Positions 16,022 to 23,651 of a stretch of DNA of 42,576 bases are shown in pieces (the stretch's first letter is position 1; each line of letters starts with the position of its first letter). Made by a program: the position numbers and the translations under genes. The stretch spans positions 1 to 42,576 of the forward strand of contig JBHOQU010000082.1 of assembly GCA_042408785.1 (NCBI GenBank), given 5' to 3'. The notes under the pieces were generated by a model. The model saw only the letters and a list, made by a program, of their open reading frames with translations. It searched no databases and was not told the DNA's origin. This stretch comes from JAUQQI01 sp042408785 (GTDB lineage Bacteria > Chloroflexota > Dehalococcoidia > JAUQQI01).

Positions 16022-17179
16022 TTGAATGCCGGTCTGCGTCCGGGGGTGTTCTGGGGCCTGATTGCCCTGCTGGCCCTGGGCCTGCTGGGCCCCGGTGGCC
16101 CCCTGGCCGGCCAGGGGCAGGAGCTGCTGGTTAACGGCGGCTTTGAGGACCCGCCGGGCCCGCTCTGGTATTTCACCCCTAACCTTCAGCCCGAGCAGGT
16201 TGCCGACCCCAGGTTTGAGGGAAGCTACGGCCTCAAACTGACCGTAACCGACGGCCGGGTGGGGGAGCTCTTGCAGACGGTCTCCCCGGCACCGGGGGCC
16301 GGAACTTACGAGGTTTCGGCCTGGGTCATGGGGGGCGAAAACATTGGGGCCATCCGGATAATCACCGAGTGGTACCCTTCGGCCGACGCCACCGGCCCCA
16401 TCATCCGGGACTACTGGCTGGTTTACACCGGGACGGCCGGGCTTCTCGCCGGCCAGGCGGTGGTGGACGGCCCGGCCGCCAGCGCCCGGGTGCGGGTCCG
16501 GCTCGAGCCGGCGGCTGCCGGCCCCACGGCCACCATGTTCGTCGACGGGGTAAGCCTTAAGTTCCTGGCGCCTCCCACGCCGACCTCCACTCCCCCGGCC
16601 GCACCCTCCCAGACTCCGACCCCGGGGCCGGCGCCGCCCAGCCCCACCCCGACCCATTACGGGCCCGGCAGCCTGGTCATTAACGAGTTTCTCTATGATG
16701 CCGGGATTTCCGGCTGCGGCAGCGCCTGCGAGTGGGTGGAGCTGGTCAACCCGACCGCAAGTCCCATCGACCTGCGGGACTGGACCCTGGCCGATAACGG
16801 CCGGTCGGACCCCCTTCCCGGGGCGGTTATCCCGGCCGGGGGCGTGGCCGTTGTTGCCGCCAGCGCCGGGGCCATAACTTCCCAGGCCGAAGGCACCTTC
16901 GTGCTGGTGGTGATGCCCACCGGCCGCATCGGCAACGGCTTAAGCAACGAGGGCGACCGGCTGGTTCTGCGGGCCCCCGACGGCACCGTTGTTGCCGCCC
17001 TAAGCTATGGGGTCGACGATGCCTACCCGCCGGCCTTGCCTTTGGTCCGGCCGGGGTGGTCCCTGGAGCGCCTGCCGGCCACCACCGGCCTCTTCCGGCC
17101 CAATCCCCAGCCGTCGGCCGGCCGCCTGAGCCCGGTCTGCTGTCTGGGCTGGCTGCCGGCCGTGGTCGGGCTGAGGTGA
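16022..17179 (+). CDS. Secreted protein with carbohydrate-binding-like and lamin-tail domains
   Basis: A 385-residue exported protein read from a TTG start. The signal peptide (about 1-33) precedes a beta-sandwich domain (34-180; LLVNGGFEDPPGPLWYF at its start, FVDGVSLKF at its end), the layout of CBM4/CBM6-like modules. A Pro/Thr linker (183-215) leads to a lamin-tail (LTD) domain (220-340) marked by LVINEFLYDA, CEWVELVNP and IDLRDWTLADN. A short C-terminal part contains CCLGW. LTD domains in bacteria are found on surface or secreted proteins and often bind or support other enzymes; no enzymatic domain is seen here. The function is unknown. Confidence 0.78.
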   Translation: MNAGLRPGVFWGLIALLALGLLGPGGPLAGQGQELLVNGGFEDPPGPLWYFTPNLQPEQVADPRFEGSYGLKLTVTDGRVGELLQTVSPAPGAGTYEVSAWVMGGENIGAIRIITEWYPSADATGPIIRDYWLVYTGTAGLLAGQAVVDGPAASARVRVRLEPAAAGPTATMFVDGVSLKFLAPPTPTSTPPAAPSQTPTPGPAPPSPTPTHYGPGSLVINEFLYDAGISGCGSACEWVELVNPTASPIDLRDWTLADNGRSDPLPGAVIPAGGVAVVAASAGAITSQAEGTFVLVVMPTGRIGNGLSNEGDRLVLRAPDGTVVAALSYGVDDAYPPALPLVRPGWSLERLPATTGLFRPNPQPSAGRLSPVCCLGWLPAVVGLR

Positions 17180-17214
17180 GGGGGCCGCTCGGGCGGGTAC
17201 CGGGCCGATTTTGG

Positions 17215-17220
17215 TTAAAA
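17215..17220 (+). promoter_or_regulatory. Possible -10 element directly before the glycosyltransferase start
   Basis: TAAAAT lies 6 bases before the TTG at 17227 and 15 bases before the GTG at 17236, in an A/T patch within G/C-rich surroundings. No -35 match is seen. If it is used, the operon mRNA has almost no leader. Confidence 0.35.
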
Positions 17221-17235
17221 TAACCCTTGGAGCCT

Positions 17236-18366
17236 GTGCCGCGCGTACTTATTGTCATGTCCCAGACGGGAGGGGGCCACCGGAGTGCCGCGCTGGCCCT
17301 TGCCCGGGCCTTTGGGTACCTCTACGACGGCTACGTTCAGGTTGAGGTCGTCGACATCTTCCGGAGCGGCCGCCGGACCGTCTGGGAGAAGCTCACCGAC
17401 CTTTACGGGCCGATAACGGTCTATTCGCCGGCCCTCTGGGCCGTCATCTGGCACGTTTTCCGGCAGAAGGCGGGCTTTGAGGCGGTGGTCCGGGCGGCTT
17501 CCCCGGCCCTCCTGCCCAAGGTTCGGGGGATCCTGGCCGAGACCAGGCCGGACCTGGTCGTATCGGTGCACCCCCTGGCCAACCCCCTCCTGGTCCGGGC
17601 CCGGCCGCAGGTTAACGCCCGGCTCCCCATGGCCGTGGTTTACACCGACCTGGTGGTGGTCCACCCGGGCTGGCGGTATCCGGGCTTCCAGCTCTACACC
17701 GCCGCCAGCAAGCCGGCCTGGGAAGAGTTCGTCCGTCACGGCCTGCCCCCCGACCGGGTCATCCTCGCCGGCCTGCCCGTTGACATTCGATTCGCCCTCA
17801 ACCGGCTTACCCCCGCCCAGGCCCGGGAAAACCTGGGCCTCGAGCCGGACCGGTTCACGCTGCTGGTCGTCGGGGGGGCGGAGGGGGTCGGCAAGATCGG
17901 CCGGGTCGTGAAAGTTGCCCGCCAGGCCTGCCCCGACGGGCAGATCCTGGTCGTTTGCGGCCGCAACCGGGCCCTTTACCGCCGGCTGGCAGCCAGGACC
18001 GACCCCCTGATGCGGGTCTACGGCTTTGTCGAAAACATCTGGGAGCTTATGGCCGCCGCCGACGTCATCCTGACCAAGGCCGGGCCGATGACCATCGGCG
18101 AGGGCCTGGCCGCCGGCAAGCCTCTGGTCTTCATCAGCTACATCCCCGGCCACGAGGAGGGCAACGCCGCCTACGTGGTCGAGGCCGGGGCCGGGCGGAT
18201 GGGCCTTAAGCCCCGGGAACTGCGGGCCGAGCTGGAAAGACTCCGGTCCGACCCAACCTACCGGGCAGCCATAACCCAGCGGGCCGCCGAACTCGGTCGG
18301 CCGGCCGCCGCCCTGGATATTGCCCGGATGCTCGGCTCCCAGCTCCTCGGCCTGGGTGCCGACTGA
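17236..18366 (+). CDS. MGDG synthase/processive diacylglycerol glycosyltransferase-like GT28 enzyme
   Basis: A 376-residue GT-B glycosyltransferase. The N-terminus VLIVMSQTGGGHRSAALALARAF is the diagnostic glycine-rich lipid-acceptor loop of the MGDG synthase/UgtP branch. KAGPMTIGEGLAAGKPLVF and IPGHEEGNA in the C-terminal half form the nucleotide-sugar site. It probably adds sugar to diacylglycerol to make membrane glycolipids; a MurG-like role is less likely given the loop. The GTG at 17236 gives the usual family N-terminus (M-P-R-V-L-I); a TTG at 17227 would add three residues. It starts a plus-strand operon; its TGA overlaps the ATG of the next gene. Confidence 0.85.
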   Translation: MPRVLIVMSQTGGGHRSAALALARAFGYLYDGYVQVEVVDIFRSGRRTVWEKLTDLYGPITVYSPALWAVIWHVFRQKAGFEAVVRAASPALLPKVRGILAETRPDLVVSVHPLANPLLVRARPQVNARLPMAVVYTDLVVVHPGWRYPGFQLYTAASKPAWEEFVRHGLPPDRVILAGLPVDIRFALNRLTPAQARENLGLEPDRFTLLVVGGAEGVGKIGRVVKVARQACPDGQILVVCGRNRALYRRLAARTDPLMRVYGFVENIWELMAAADVILTKAGPMTIGEGLAAGKPLVFISYIPGHEEGNAAYVVEAGAGRMGLKPRELRAELERLRSDPTYRAAITQRAAELGRPAAALDIARMLGSQLLGLGAD

Positions 18367-19583
18367 TGGTGCCGCGTCCGCTGCTGGCCGTCTCGGTCAC
18401 GGCCGCCCTGAGCCTGCTGGGTGACTCGATGCTTTACGCCGTCCTCCCCGCCTATTACCCGGAATGGGGCCTGCCCCTCTTCGGGGTGGGGATCATCCTG
18501 TCGGCAAACAGGTTTATCCGGCTGCTTTCTAACCCGGTGGCCGGCCGCTGGTTTCAGCGGGCAGGCCCGAAGCCCCCCTTTCTTACCGGGGCGGTCGGGG
18601 CCGCCCTTACCACGGCCGCCTATGCCCTCGTCCACGGCCTGGTGCCCTTCGTCGTCAGCCGCCTGGCCTGGGGCTGCTGCTGGTCCCTGATCCGGCTCGG
18701 GGGTTACACCGCCGTCCTGGAGTTCTCCACGGCCGCCACCCGGGGCCGGCTGATGGGCATCTTTTCAGGCGTCTCCCGCATCGGCAGCCTCACCGGTACC
18801 CTGCTGGGGGGCGTGCTGGCCGACCTGGTCGGGCCCCGCCTAACCCTGGGGCTTTTCGCCCTGGCCACGGCCGGGGGCGGCCTCCTGGCCTGGGCCGAGC
18901 TGCAGGGGGTGGGGCGGGGCGGCTGGAAGGCCGCGCCTACCGGCCAGGTGCCGGCGCCTGCGGCCGAAGGCGGGCCCCTCTGGGGCCGCTCCTATCCCGT
19001 CTACCTGGCCGGCTTCGTAAGCGGCTTCCTCGGCCCGGGTCTGGTAACCTCCACCCTGGGCCTGGTCCTCCGGGAGGCCACCGGCAACGCCGCAGGCATT
19101 GCCAGCCTCACCGGCGCCCTGCTGGCCACCCGCTGGGCCATCGACCTGGGCTTCAGCCCCACCGCCGGCTACCTTTCGGACCGGCTCGGCCGCCTTCGGG
19201 TCGCCCTGACCGCCCTCGCCACCTTTGGGGCGGCCCTGGCCCTGCTGGGTTTTGTCCGTTTCCTGCCCCTGGTCCTGGCCGCGGCCGTCCTGGCTTACCT
19301 GGCCGACGTCGCCCTGGCCGTCGTCCTCGACGCCCTGGCCGGCGACCTGGCCCCGGTGAGGGCCCGGGCCTGGGCCATGAGCGTCTTTGCCACCTTTAAA
19401 GACCTCGGCTCGGCCAGCGGACCCCTCCTCGGCTACGCCCTTATCGGCTGGCTGGGACTGGCCGGCGGGTTTATACTCGGGATCGGGCTGGCCGGGGCGG
19501 CAGCCCTGGGCCTCGCCCTGAAGGCGGCCGGTCTGGTCGCCGCCGAACATTCCCCGGGGGCGTCCCCGGATGACGGAACTTAA
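18366..19583 (+). CDS. MFS transporter
   Basis: A 405-residue, twelve-helix major facilitator. The first helix reads SVTAALSLLGDSMLYAVLPAYYPEWG, and a second-half loop has YLSDRLGRLRVAL. The subfamily and substrate cannot be told; sugar- or drug-efflux-like branches are possible. The start overlaps the stop of the glycosyltransferase (TGATG), which means translational coupling. The 3' end overlaps pdxH by 14 bases. Confidence 0.82.
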   Translation: MVPRPLLAVSVTAALSLLGDSMLYAVLPAYYPEWGLPLFGVGIILSANRFIRLLSNPVAGRWFQRAGPKPPFLTGAVGAALTTAAYALVHGLVPFVVSRLAWGCCWSLIRLGGYTAVLEFSTAATRGRLMGIFSGVSRIGSLTGTLLGGVLADLVGPRLTLGLFALATAGGGLLAWAELQGVGRGGWKAAPTGQVPAPAAEGGPLWGRSYPVYLAGFVSGFLGPGLVTSTLGLVLREATGNAAGIASLTGALLATRWAIDLGFSPTAGYLSDRLGRLRVALTALATFGAALALLGFVRFLPLVLAAAVLAYLADVALAVVLDALAGDLAPVRARAWAMSVFATFKDLGSASGPLLGYALIGWLGLAGGFILGIGLAGAAALGLALKAAGLVAAEHSPGASPDDGT

Positions 19584-20190
19584 CGGCCGGCTTGGGCCGG
19601 AACCGGCCGGCTTCGCCCCGGACCCTTTTGACCAGTTCGGCCGCTGGCTCGACGAAGCCAGGGCGGCCGGCATCGAGCTTTACGACGCGATGGCCCTGGC
19701 CACCGTCGGCCGGGACGGCCGGCCGTCGGTGCGGATGGTGATGCTTCGGGGCTTTGACCGGCGGGGCTTCGTGTTTTTCACCAACTACGAGAGCCCCAAG
19801 GCCCGAGACCTGGCCGAAAACCCGTACGCGGCCCTCCTCTTTTACTGGGCCCGCCTGGGCCGGCAGGTGCGTATCTCCGGCCGGGCCGCCCGGACCTCCC
19901 GGGAGGAGTCGGAGGCCTACTTCCGGACCCGCCCATTCGAAAGCCAGATTGCGGCCCTGGTTTCGCCCCAGAGCCGGGTTATTCCCAGCCGGCGGGTTCT
20001 GGATGCGGCCTTTGAGGCCAAACGGCAGGAGTTTGCGGGCCGGGAGGTCCCCCTGCCGCCCTTCTGGGGCGGCTTTCGGGTCGAGCCGGACTGCTTCGAG
20101 TTCTGGGAGGCGGCCCCCCACCGCCTTCACAACCGGGTAAGATATACCCGTGAGGGGGAAAATTGGCGGGTCGAACTGCTTGCGCCGTAA
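19570..20190 (+). CDS. pdxH: Pyridoxamine/pyridoxine 5'-phosphate oxidase
   Basis: A 206-residue FMN flavoprotein that makes pyridoxal 5'-phosphate. Family marks in order: DPFDQFGRWLDEA, DGRPSVRMVMLRGFDRRGFVFFTNYES (FMN binding), ALLFYWARLGRQVRI, a PFESQIAALVSPQS region, PPFWGGFRVEPDCFEFW and the C-terminal RLHNRVRYTREG with the substrate-binding Arg. The ending LLAP is the usual C-terminus. The length is normal. It overlaps the MFS gene by 14 bases and is followed after 6 bases by the hydrolase gene. Confidence 0.94.
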   Translation: MTELNGRLGPEPAGFAPDPFDQFGRWLDEARAAGIELYDAMALATVGRDGRPSVRMVMLRGFDRRGFVFFTNYESPKARDLAENPYAALLFYWARLGRQVRISGRAARTSREESEAYFRTRPFESQIAALVSPQSRVIPSRRVLDAAFEAKRQEFAGREVPLPPFWGGFRVEPDCFEFWEAAPHRLHNRVRYTREGENWRVELLAP

Positions 20191-20196
20191 CCTGAG

Positions 20197-21168
20197 ATGG
20201 CAGCCGGAAGACTGCCCAGGTTAGCCGCGGCCGGCCTCGGACTCGGCCTGGGGGCGGCGGCCGGGGCGGTGGTGAACGCCCAGGTTCGCCTTGCCCGCTG
20301 GGAAACCCTCGATTACCGGGAGCTGAGGGCCCCCGATGGCCGGTATTTAACCCTGCCGGACGGGGCGGAAGTCCACTACGTGGACCGGGGCGCCGGCTTC
20401 CCGGTGGTGCTGGTCCACGGGTTCGGCTACTCCTACTACACCTGGCGGCTGAACCAGCCGGCCCTGGCCGAGCGCTTCCGGGCGGTCGCCCTGGACCTGC
20501 CGGGCTTCGGGGCCTCGGCCCGGACCCGGCTGGCCCGCTTCGCCGTCCGGACCCAGGCCGGGGCCCTCCGGGACTTCATCCGGGAGCTGGGCATTGACCG
20601 GGCCCACATCATCGGCCACTCCCTCGGGGGTACCATCGCCCTGCGGCTGGCCCTGGATCACCCGGAGGTCGTGGGCCGGCTGGTGGTGGTGGACAGCCCC
20701 CTCGACCCCCCGAGACTCCCCTTCGGCCTCATCCGGCGGGCGGCGGCCTTCGCCCCCTTCGGGCCGGCCGTCTTCAAGGCCCTCTTCTACTACGGGCTCA
20801 TCGCCGCGGGTCGGTTCCGGTCAGGTGCGGCCGCGACCTACGCCCCGGACCCGGTGCCCGAGGGCGTGGCGGAACACTTTGAGCGGCTTTACCGGGTTCG
20901 GGGCTCGGCCGATACCTTCGTGGCCATCTTGAGGTCGCCGCCCATCGACCCTTACCTGACGGCCGACCTCCCCGACCTGCGGGTGCCCCTGCTGGCGGTC
21001 TGGGGCGGGGCGGACCGGGTGGTGCCGGCCCGGGTTGTCGACCGCCTGCGTCGGCTGTTTCCGGCGGCCCGGGTGGAGGTGCTGCCGGAGGCCGGCCATT
21101 GCCCCCACGAGACCCGCCCGGCCGAGTTCAACCGGCTGGTGCTGGAGTTTCTGACGGCCGATTTATGA
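20197..21168 (+). CDS. Alpha/beta hydrolase with N-terminal membrane segment
   Basis: A 323-residue alpha/beta-fold hydrolase. A hydrophobic N-terminal helix (about residues 5-27) may anchor it. HGFGYSYYTW is the oxyanion-hole loop. The nucleophile is the Ser of GHSLGG, the acid the Asp of WGGADRVVP and the base the His of EAGHCPHE. A lid region lies between about 165 and 245. The substrate is unknown; esterase, lactonase and C-C hydrolase roles are all possible. It is followed without a gap by the small gene at 21165 (ATGA overlap). Confidence 0.85.
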   Translation: MAAGRLPRLAAAGLGLGLGAAAGAVVNAQVRLARWETLDYRELRAPDGRYLTLPDGAEVHYVDRGAGFPVVLVHGFGYSYYTWRLNQPALAERFRAVALDLPGFGASARTRLARFAVRTQAGALRDFIRELGIDRAHIIGHSLGGTIALRLALDHPEVVGRLVVVDSPLDPPRLPFGLIRRAAAFAPFGPAVFKALFYYGLIAAGRFRSGAAATYAPDPVPEGVAEHFERLYRVRGSADTFVAILRSPPIDPYLTADLPDLRVPLLAVWGGADRVVPARVVDRLRRLFPAARVEVLPEAGHCPHETRPAEFNRLVLEFLTADL

Positions 21169-21389
21169 CCGGATTTAACCTCTTCGACCTCATCTGGAAC
21201 CTGAGCAACGAGCTCATCTCGGCCCGGGTCCGGATGCGGGCCCTGCTGGAGCTCCTCGAGGAGAAGGGGGTCCTGCGCCCCGGCGAATTTGAGGCCCGGG
21301 CCCAGGCCGTCTGGGAGCGGGACCACGCCGAGCTGGCCCGGGAGCTTGCCCCGGAGCTTTTCGACTTCGAGCCGGCCGACCGGCCCTGA
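21165..21389 (+). CDS. Small protein of unknown function
   Basis: A 74-residue, helix-rich, charged protein (NLFDLIWNLSNELISARVRM, then LLEEKGVLRPGEFEARAQAVWERD). The ATG overlaps the hydrolase TGA as ATGA, so it is translationally coupled; this start is preferred over an upstream in-frame one inside the hydrolase gene. The helix-turn pattern 'LLEEKGVLxxxEFE' resembles short oligomerisation or adaptor helices. I do not recognise a family. Confidence 0.7.
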   Translation: MTGFNLFDLIWNLSNELISARVRMRALLELLEEKGVLRPGEFEARAQAVWERDHAELARELAPELFDFEPADRP

Positions 21390-21402
21390 AGCCGGGCCGA
21401 CG

Positions 21403-21831
21403 GTGGCGGCCGGGGAGGGAGCCTGCGGGGGCGAGCTGGCGGCTCTGCTGAGCCGGCGCCTGGGCCGCCGGTTCGTCGGCGGGGTGGTCGCCTACTCGAA
21501 CCCGGCCAAGGTGGAGCTGCTCGGGGTTCCCCCGGAGCTTATCGCCGCCGGGGCCGTAAGCCCCGAGGTGGCCCTGGCCATGGCCCGGGGGGCCCGCCGC
21601 CGCTTCGGGGCCGACTGGGGCGTGGCCGAGACGGGCATCGCCGGGCCCCAGGCCGGCCGGCGCTCGCCCAAGCCGGCCGGCCTGGCCTACGTGGCCGTCG
21701 CCGGGCCGGTCGAGCGGGTCCTGGAGGTGAGGACGGGGAGCGGCCGACGGGCCGCAAACCGGCGGGCCTTCGCCCGGGCCGCCCTCAGCCTACTGCTGGG
21801 CCTCTGGGAAGAGGCCGAAAAGCCCGGCTAG
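21403..21831 (+). CDS. PncC/CinA C-terminal-like nicotinamide-nucleotide amidase, N-terminally short
   Basis: About 142 residues from a GTG start. The body matches the CinA C-terminal (PncC) domain: FVGGVVAYSNPAKVELLGVPPE, GAVSPEVALAMARGAR, ETGIAGPQAG and KPAGLAYVAV. The usual first helix is missing, and the catalytic AESCTGG motif is replaced by GEGACGG, so the active Ser/Cys pair is altered. It may be inactive, diverged, or start further upstream in a frame overlapping the preceding gene. PncC converts NMN to nicotinate mononucleotide. The last 42 bases overlap the convergent NadD-like gene, another NAD-type enzyme. Confidence 0.72.
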   Translation: MAAGEGACGGELAALLSRRLGRRFVGGVVAYSNPAKVELLGVPPELIAAGAVSPEVALAMARGARRRFGADWGVAETGIAGPQAGRRSPKPAGLAYVAVAGPVERVLEVRTGSGRRAANRRAFARAALSLLLGLWEEAEKPG

Positions 21832-22767
21832 GTCCCCGGCCCGCAGAAGCTCCCGGCCCCGGCGGCCCCGCCCGTCCTCGGCCAGGAGGCCGGTCCAGAC
21901 CCGGAAAACGGCCCCAGGTGGGGGATAGGGGGGGCCGACCGCGTCGATAAGCTCCAGAAGGCTCACCCGCAGGCCGTAGGCGTCCAGGACCTCCCCGTCC
22001 GCCGTCAGCCGGGGCGGCCGGAAGGCCCCGGTGGCCTCGATGAACCGGCGGGCCTCGCCGGGGAGAGCCCCGGCCGGCAGGGCGCCGGCGGCGAGGGCCT
22101 GCCGGACGGCGGTGGCCGAGAGGCCCGGGTCATGCCGCTCCGGGGGGAGGGGCAGGTAGCGGACGTAAGCCGCGAAGGGCCGGTTCTCGGGGCGGTTTAA
22201 AAACCGGGCCAGGTCGGCCTCGGTCCGGCCCGAGCGGGGGGCCACGTAGAACCGGCTCAGGGCAAAGAGCCGCCTCAGGGCCTCGTCCCGGTGGGCGTAG
22301 TAGCGCGGGTCGAAAATCTGCACGATTTTGTCAAAGCCGACCAGGAACCAAAGCTCCTTTTCGGGGGGCACCGGCCCGGCTCGAAGGGCCTCGGCCTCCT
22401 CCACGTACAGGCCCCGGTTGGTAAGCACAACCCCTAGCCCCGACCGGGCCCGGCAGAAATCCGTCAGAATCCAGAGGCGGTCGGGCAGGCTCAGGCCCTC
22501 GGGCCGCTCCTTATCGACGGTGCGCACCGCCAGCAGGAAAAACACCCCGTCTACCAGCCCCCGGTGCAGGGGGGCCTCGGCCAGCAGGGCGTGGGCGGAG
22601 GTGAGGGGATTAAAGGACCCGGGAAGCACCCCCATCCGCCTCCCATCCCCGGCCGGGCAGACGACGACGGCGGCAGGGGCGGCCGCCGGGTCGAGGCGCT
22701 GAACCACCCGCCGGAAACCGGCGTAGGGGTCGGGGTCCCAGTAGCGGAGAGCTTCGACCTCGGCCAC
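21790..22767 (-). CDS. Nucleotidyltransferase, NadD-like
   Basis: A 325-residue protein with a cytidylyltransferase-like Rossmann core. GVLPGSFNPLTSAHALL (about residues 46-62) is the nucleotide-binding GxFxPxxxxH loop, with TSAH in place of (H/T)xGH. LSATAVRQAL (about 217-226) is the ISSTxxR-type second motif, and RFIEATGAF follows. NadD is the nearest named family, but the extra C-terminal domain (about 240-325) and the N-terminal 45 residues are not part of standard NadD. It lies 5 bases after the membrane-protein gene and overlaps the PncC-like gene tail to tail. Confidence 0.72.
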   Translation of the reverse strand: MAEVEALRYWDPDPYAGFRRVVQRLDPAAAPAAVVVCPAGDGRRMGVLPGSFNPLTSAHALLAEAPLHRGLVDGVFFLLAVRTVDKERPEGLSLPDRLWILTDFCRARSGLGVVLTNRGLYVEEAEALRAGPVPPEKELWFLVGFDKIVQIFDPRYYAHRDEALRRLFALSRFYVAPRSGRTEADLARFLNRPENRPFAAYVRYLPLPPERHDPGLSATAVRQALAAGALPAGALPGEARRFIEATGAFRPPRLTADGEVLDAYGLRVSLLELIDAVGPPYPPPGAVFRVWTGLLAEDGRGRRGRELLRAGDLAGLFGLFPEAQQ

Positions 22768-22772
22768 GGCCT

Positions 22773-23294
22773 TCAGCCCAGGGTCGGGCCCTCGGCCAGG
22801 ATAAGCTCCTGCAGGTCCCGGATGAACCGCCAGGCCGCAAAATCCCCGGCCGCCTCTCGGAGCTCGGCCAGCAGCAGCTCCCGGGCCCCCGGCAGGTGGG
22901 CCACCCGAAAGAGGTTTTTAAGGCGCAAAAGCTGGGCCCGCTGGGCCGGGCCGAGAGCCGGCCGGGTGGCCCAGGCCTCGGCCGCCCGGGCCGCCTCGGC
23001 GGCCGGGTCGAGGGCGCGCTCCATGCGGCTGGCCTGCCGGACGGTGATGAGGCCGCTGGCGATGGAGCCGATGTAGAGGGCCGCCAGGCCCCCGGCCACG
23101 GCCGCCACCCCGATGAAGGGGGTTCCGTAGATGCCCAGAAGCACCAGCAGGGTGAGGGCCGTAAGCCAGCGCCGCTCCCGCTCGAAAAGCTCGAAGACCT
23201 GAATTTCGACCCGCCGGCGGGCAAGCTGGGCCCGCCGGCGGTAGACCTCGTCCACCCAGGCCTTGAGCTCGGCCTCGAAACTTACCCCGGCCAT
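22773..23294 (-). CDS. Membrane protein of unknown function
   Basis: A 173-residue protein with a charged N-terminal helix (1-40, RRRAQLARRRVEIQVFELFERERR), two close transmembrane helices (about 43-80) and a C-terminal helical cytoplasmic part (85-173). I do not recognise a family. TATAAT (23312-23307) lies 12 bases before the ATG, implying a very short leader. Cotranscribed with the NadD-like gene. Confidence 0.68.
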   Translation of the reverse strand: MAGVSFEAELKAWVDEVYRRRAQLARRRVEIQVFELFERERRWLTALTLLVLLGIYGTPFIGVAAVAGGLAALYIGSIASGLITVRQASRMERALDPAAEAARAAEAWATRPALGPAQRAQLLRLKNLFRVAHLPGARELLLAELREAAGDFAAWRFIRDLQELILAEGPTLG

Positions 23295-23312
23295 CGCCCC
23301 CGCCCGATTATA

Positions 23313-23579
23313 TTAGGCCCGCGCCCCCAGCAGGGGCAAAAGGAGCAGCCTTAAAACTATCACCAAAAGAAGGGTCAGCACCGGGATGAACCGGTCCCCG
23401 ATGAACCGGGGCGTGGCCTGCCGGACCAGCCAGAAAAGGGGGTCGGTGAGCCGGCGGAGAAACTCGCTGAAGATGCTCCGGTGGCCGCCGGTGATAAGCT
23501 CCAGAACCAGCCGGCCGATAATGGCCCACATAAAGAGGGCGAGCAGCCAGTTCAGGACCTCGGCCAGGACCGCCACCAT
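23313..23579 (-). CDS. YggT family membrane protein
   Basis: An 88-residue protein with two to three hydrophobic helices. LNWLLALFMWAIIGRLVLELI, FLRRLTDPLFWLVRQ and TPRFIGDRFIPVLTLLLVIVLRLL follow the YggT pattern (a Pro-containing loop after helix 1, then DxxPxLxL). YggT proteins are linked to cell division and membrane organisation in several bacteria. It stands between the terminator of the symporter operon and the unknown membrane-protein gene. Confidence 0.82.
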   Translation of the reverse strand: MVAVLAEVLNWLLALFMWAIIGRLVLELITGGHRSIFSEFLRRLTDPLFWLVRQATPRFIGDRFIPVLTLLLVIVLRLLLLPLLGARA

Positions 23580-23591
23580 CGCCTGCCGCCT

Positions 23592-23632
23592 AAAAAGGCG
23601 GTGCGGGCGCGGTGGGCCGCACCCGCACCGCC
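23592..23632 (-). terminator. Rho-independent terminator of the exonuclease-DUF4212-symporter operon
   Basis: A 16-bp stem with one C/A mismatch and a four-base loop (23597-23632), followed on the minus strand by TTTTTA (23596-23591). It lies 20 bases after the symporter stop codon. Confidence 0.88.
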
Positions 23633-23651
23633 GGATGCCGTCCGGCCGGGC

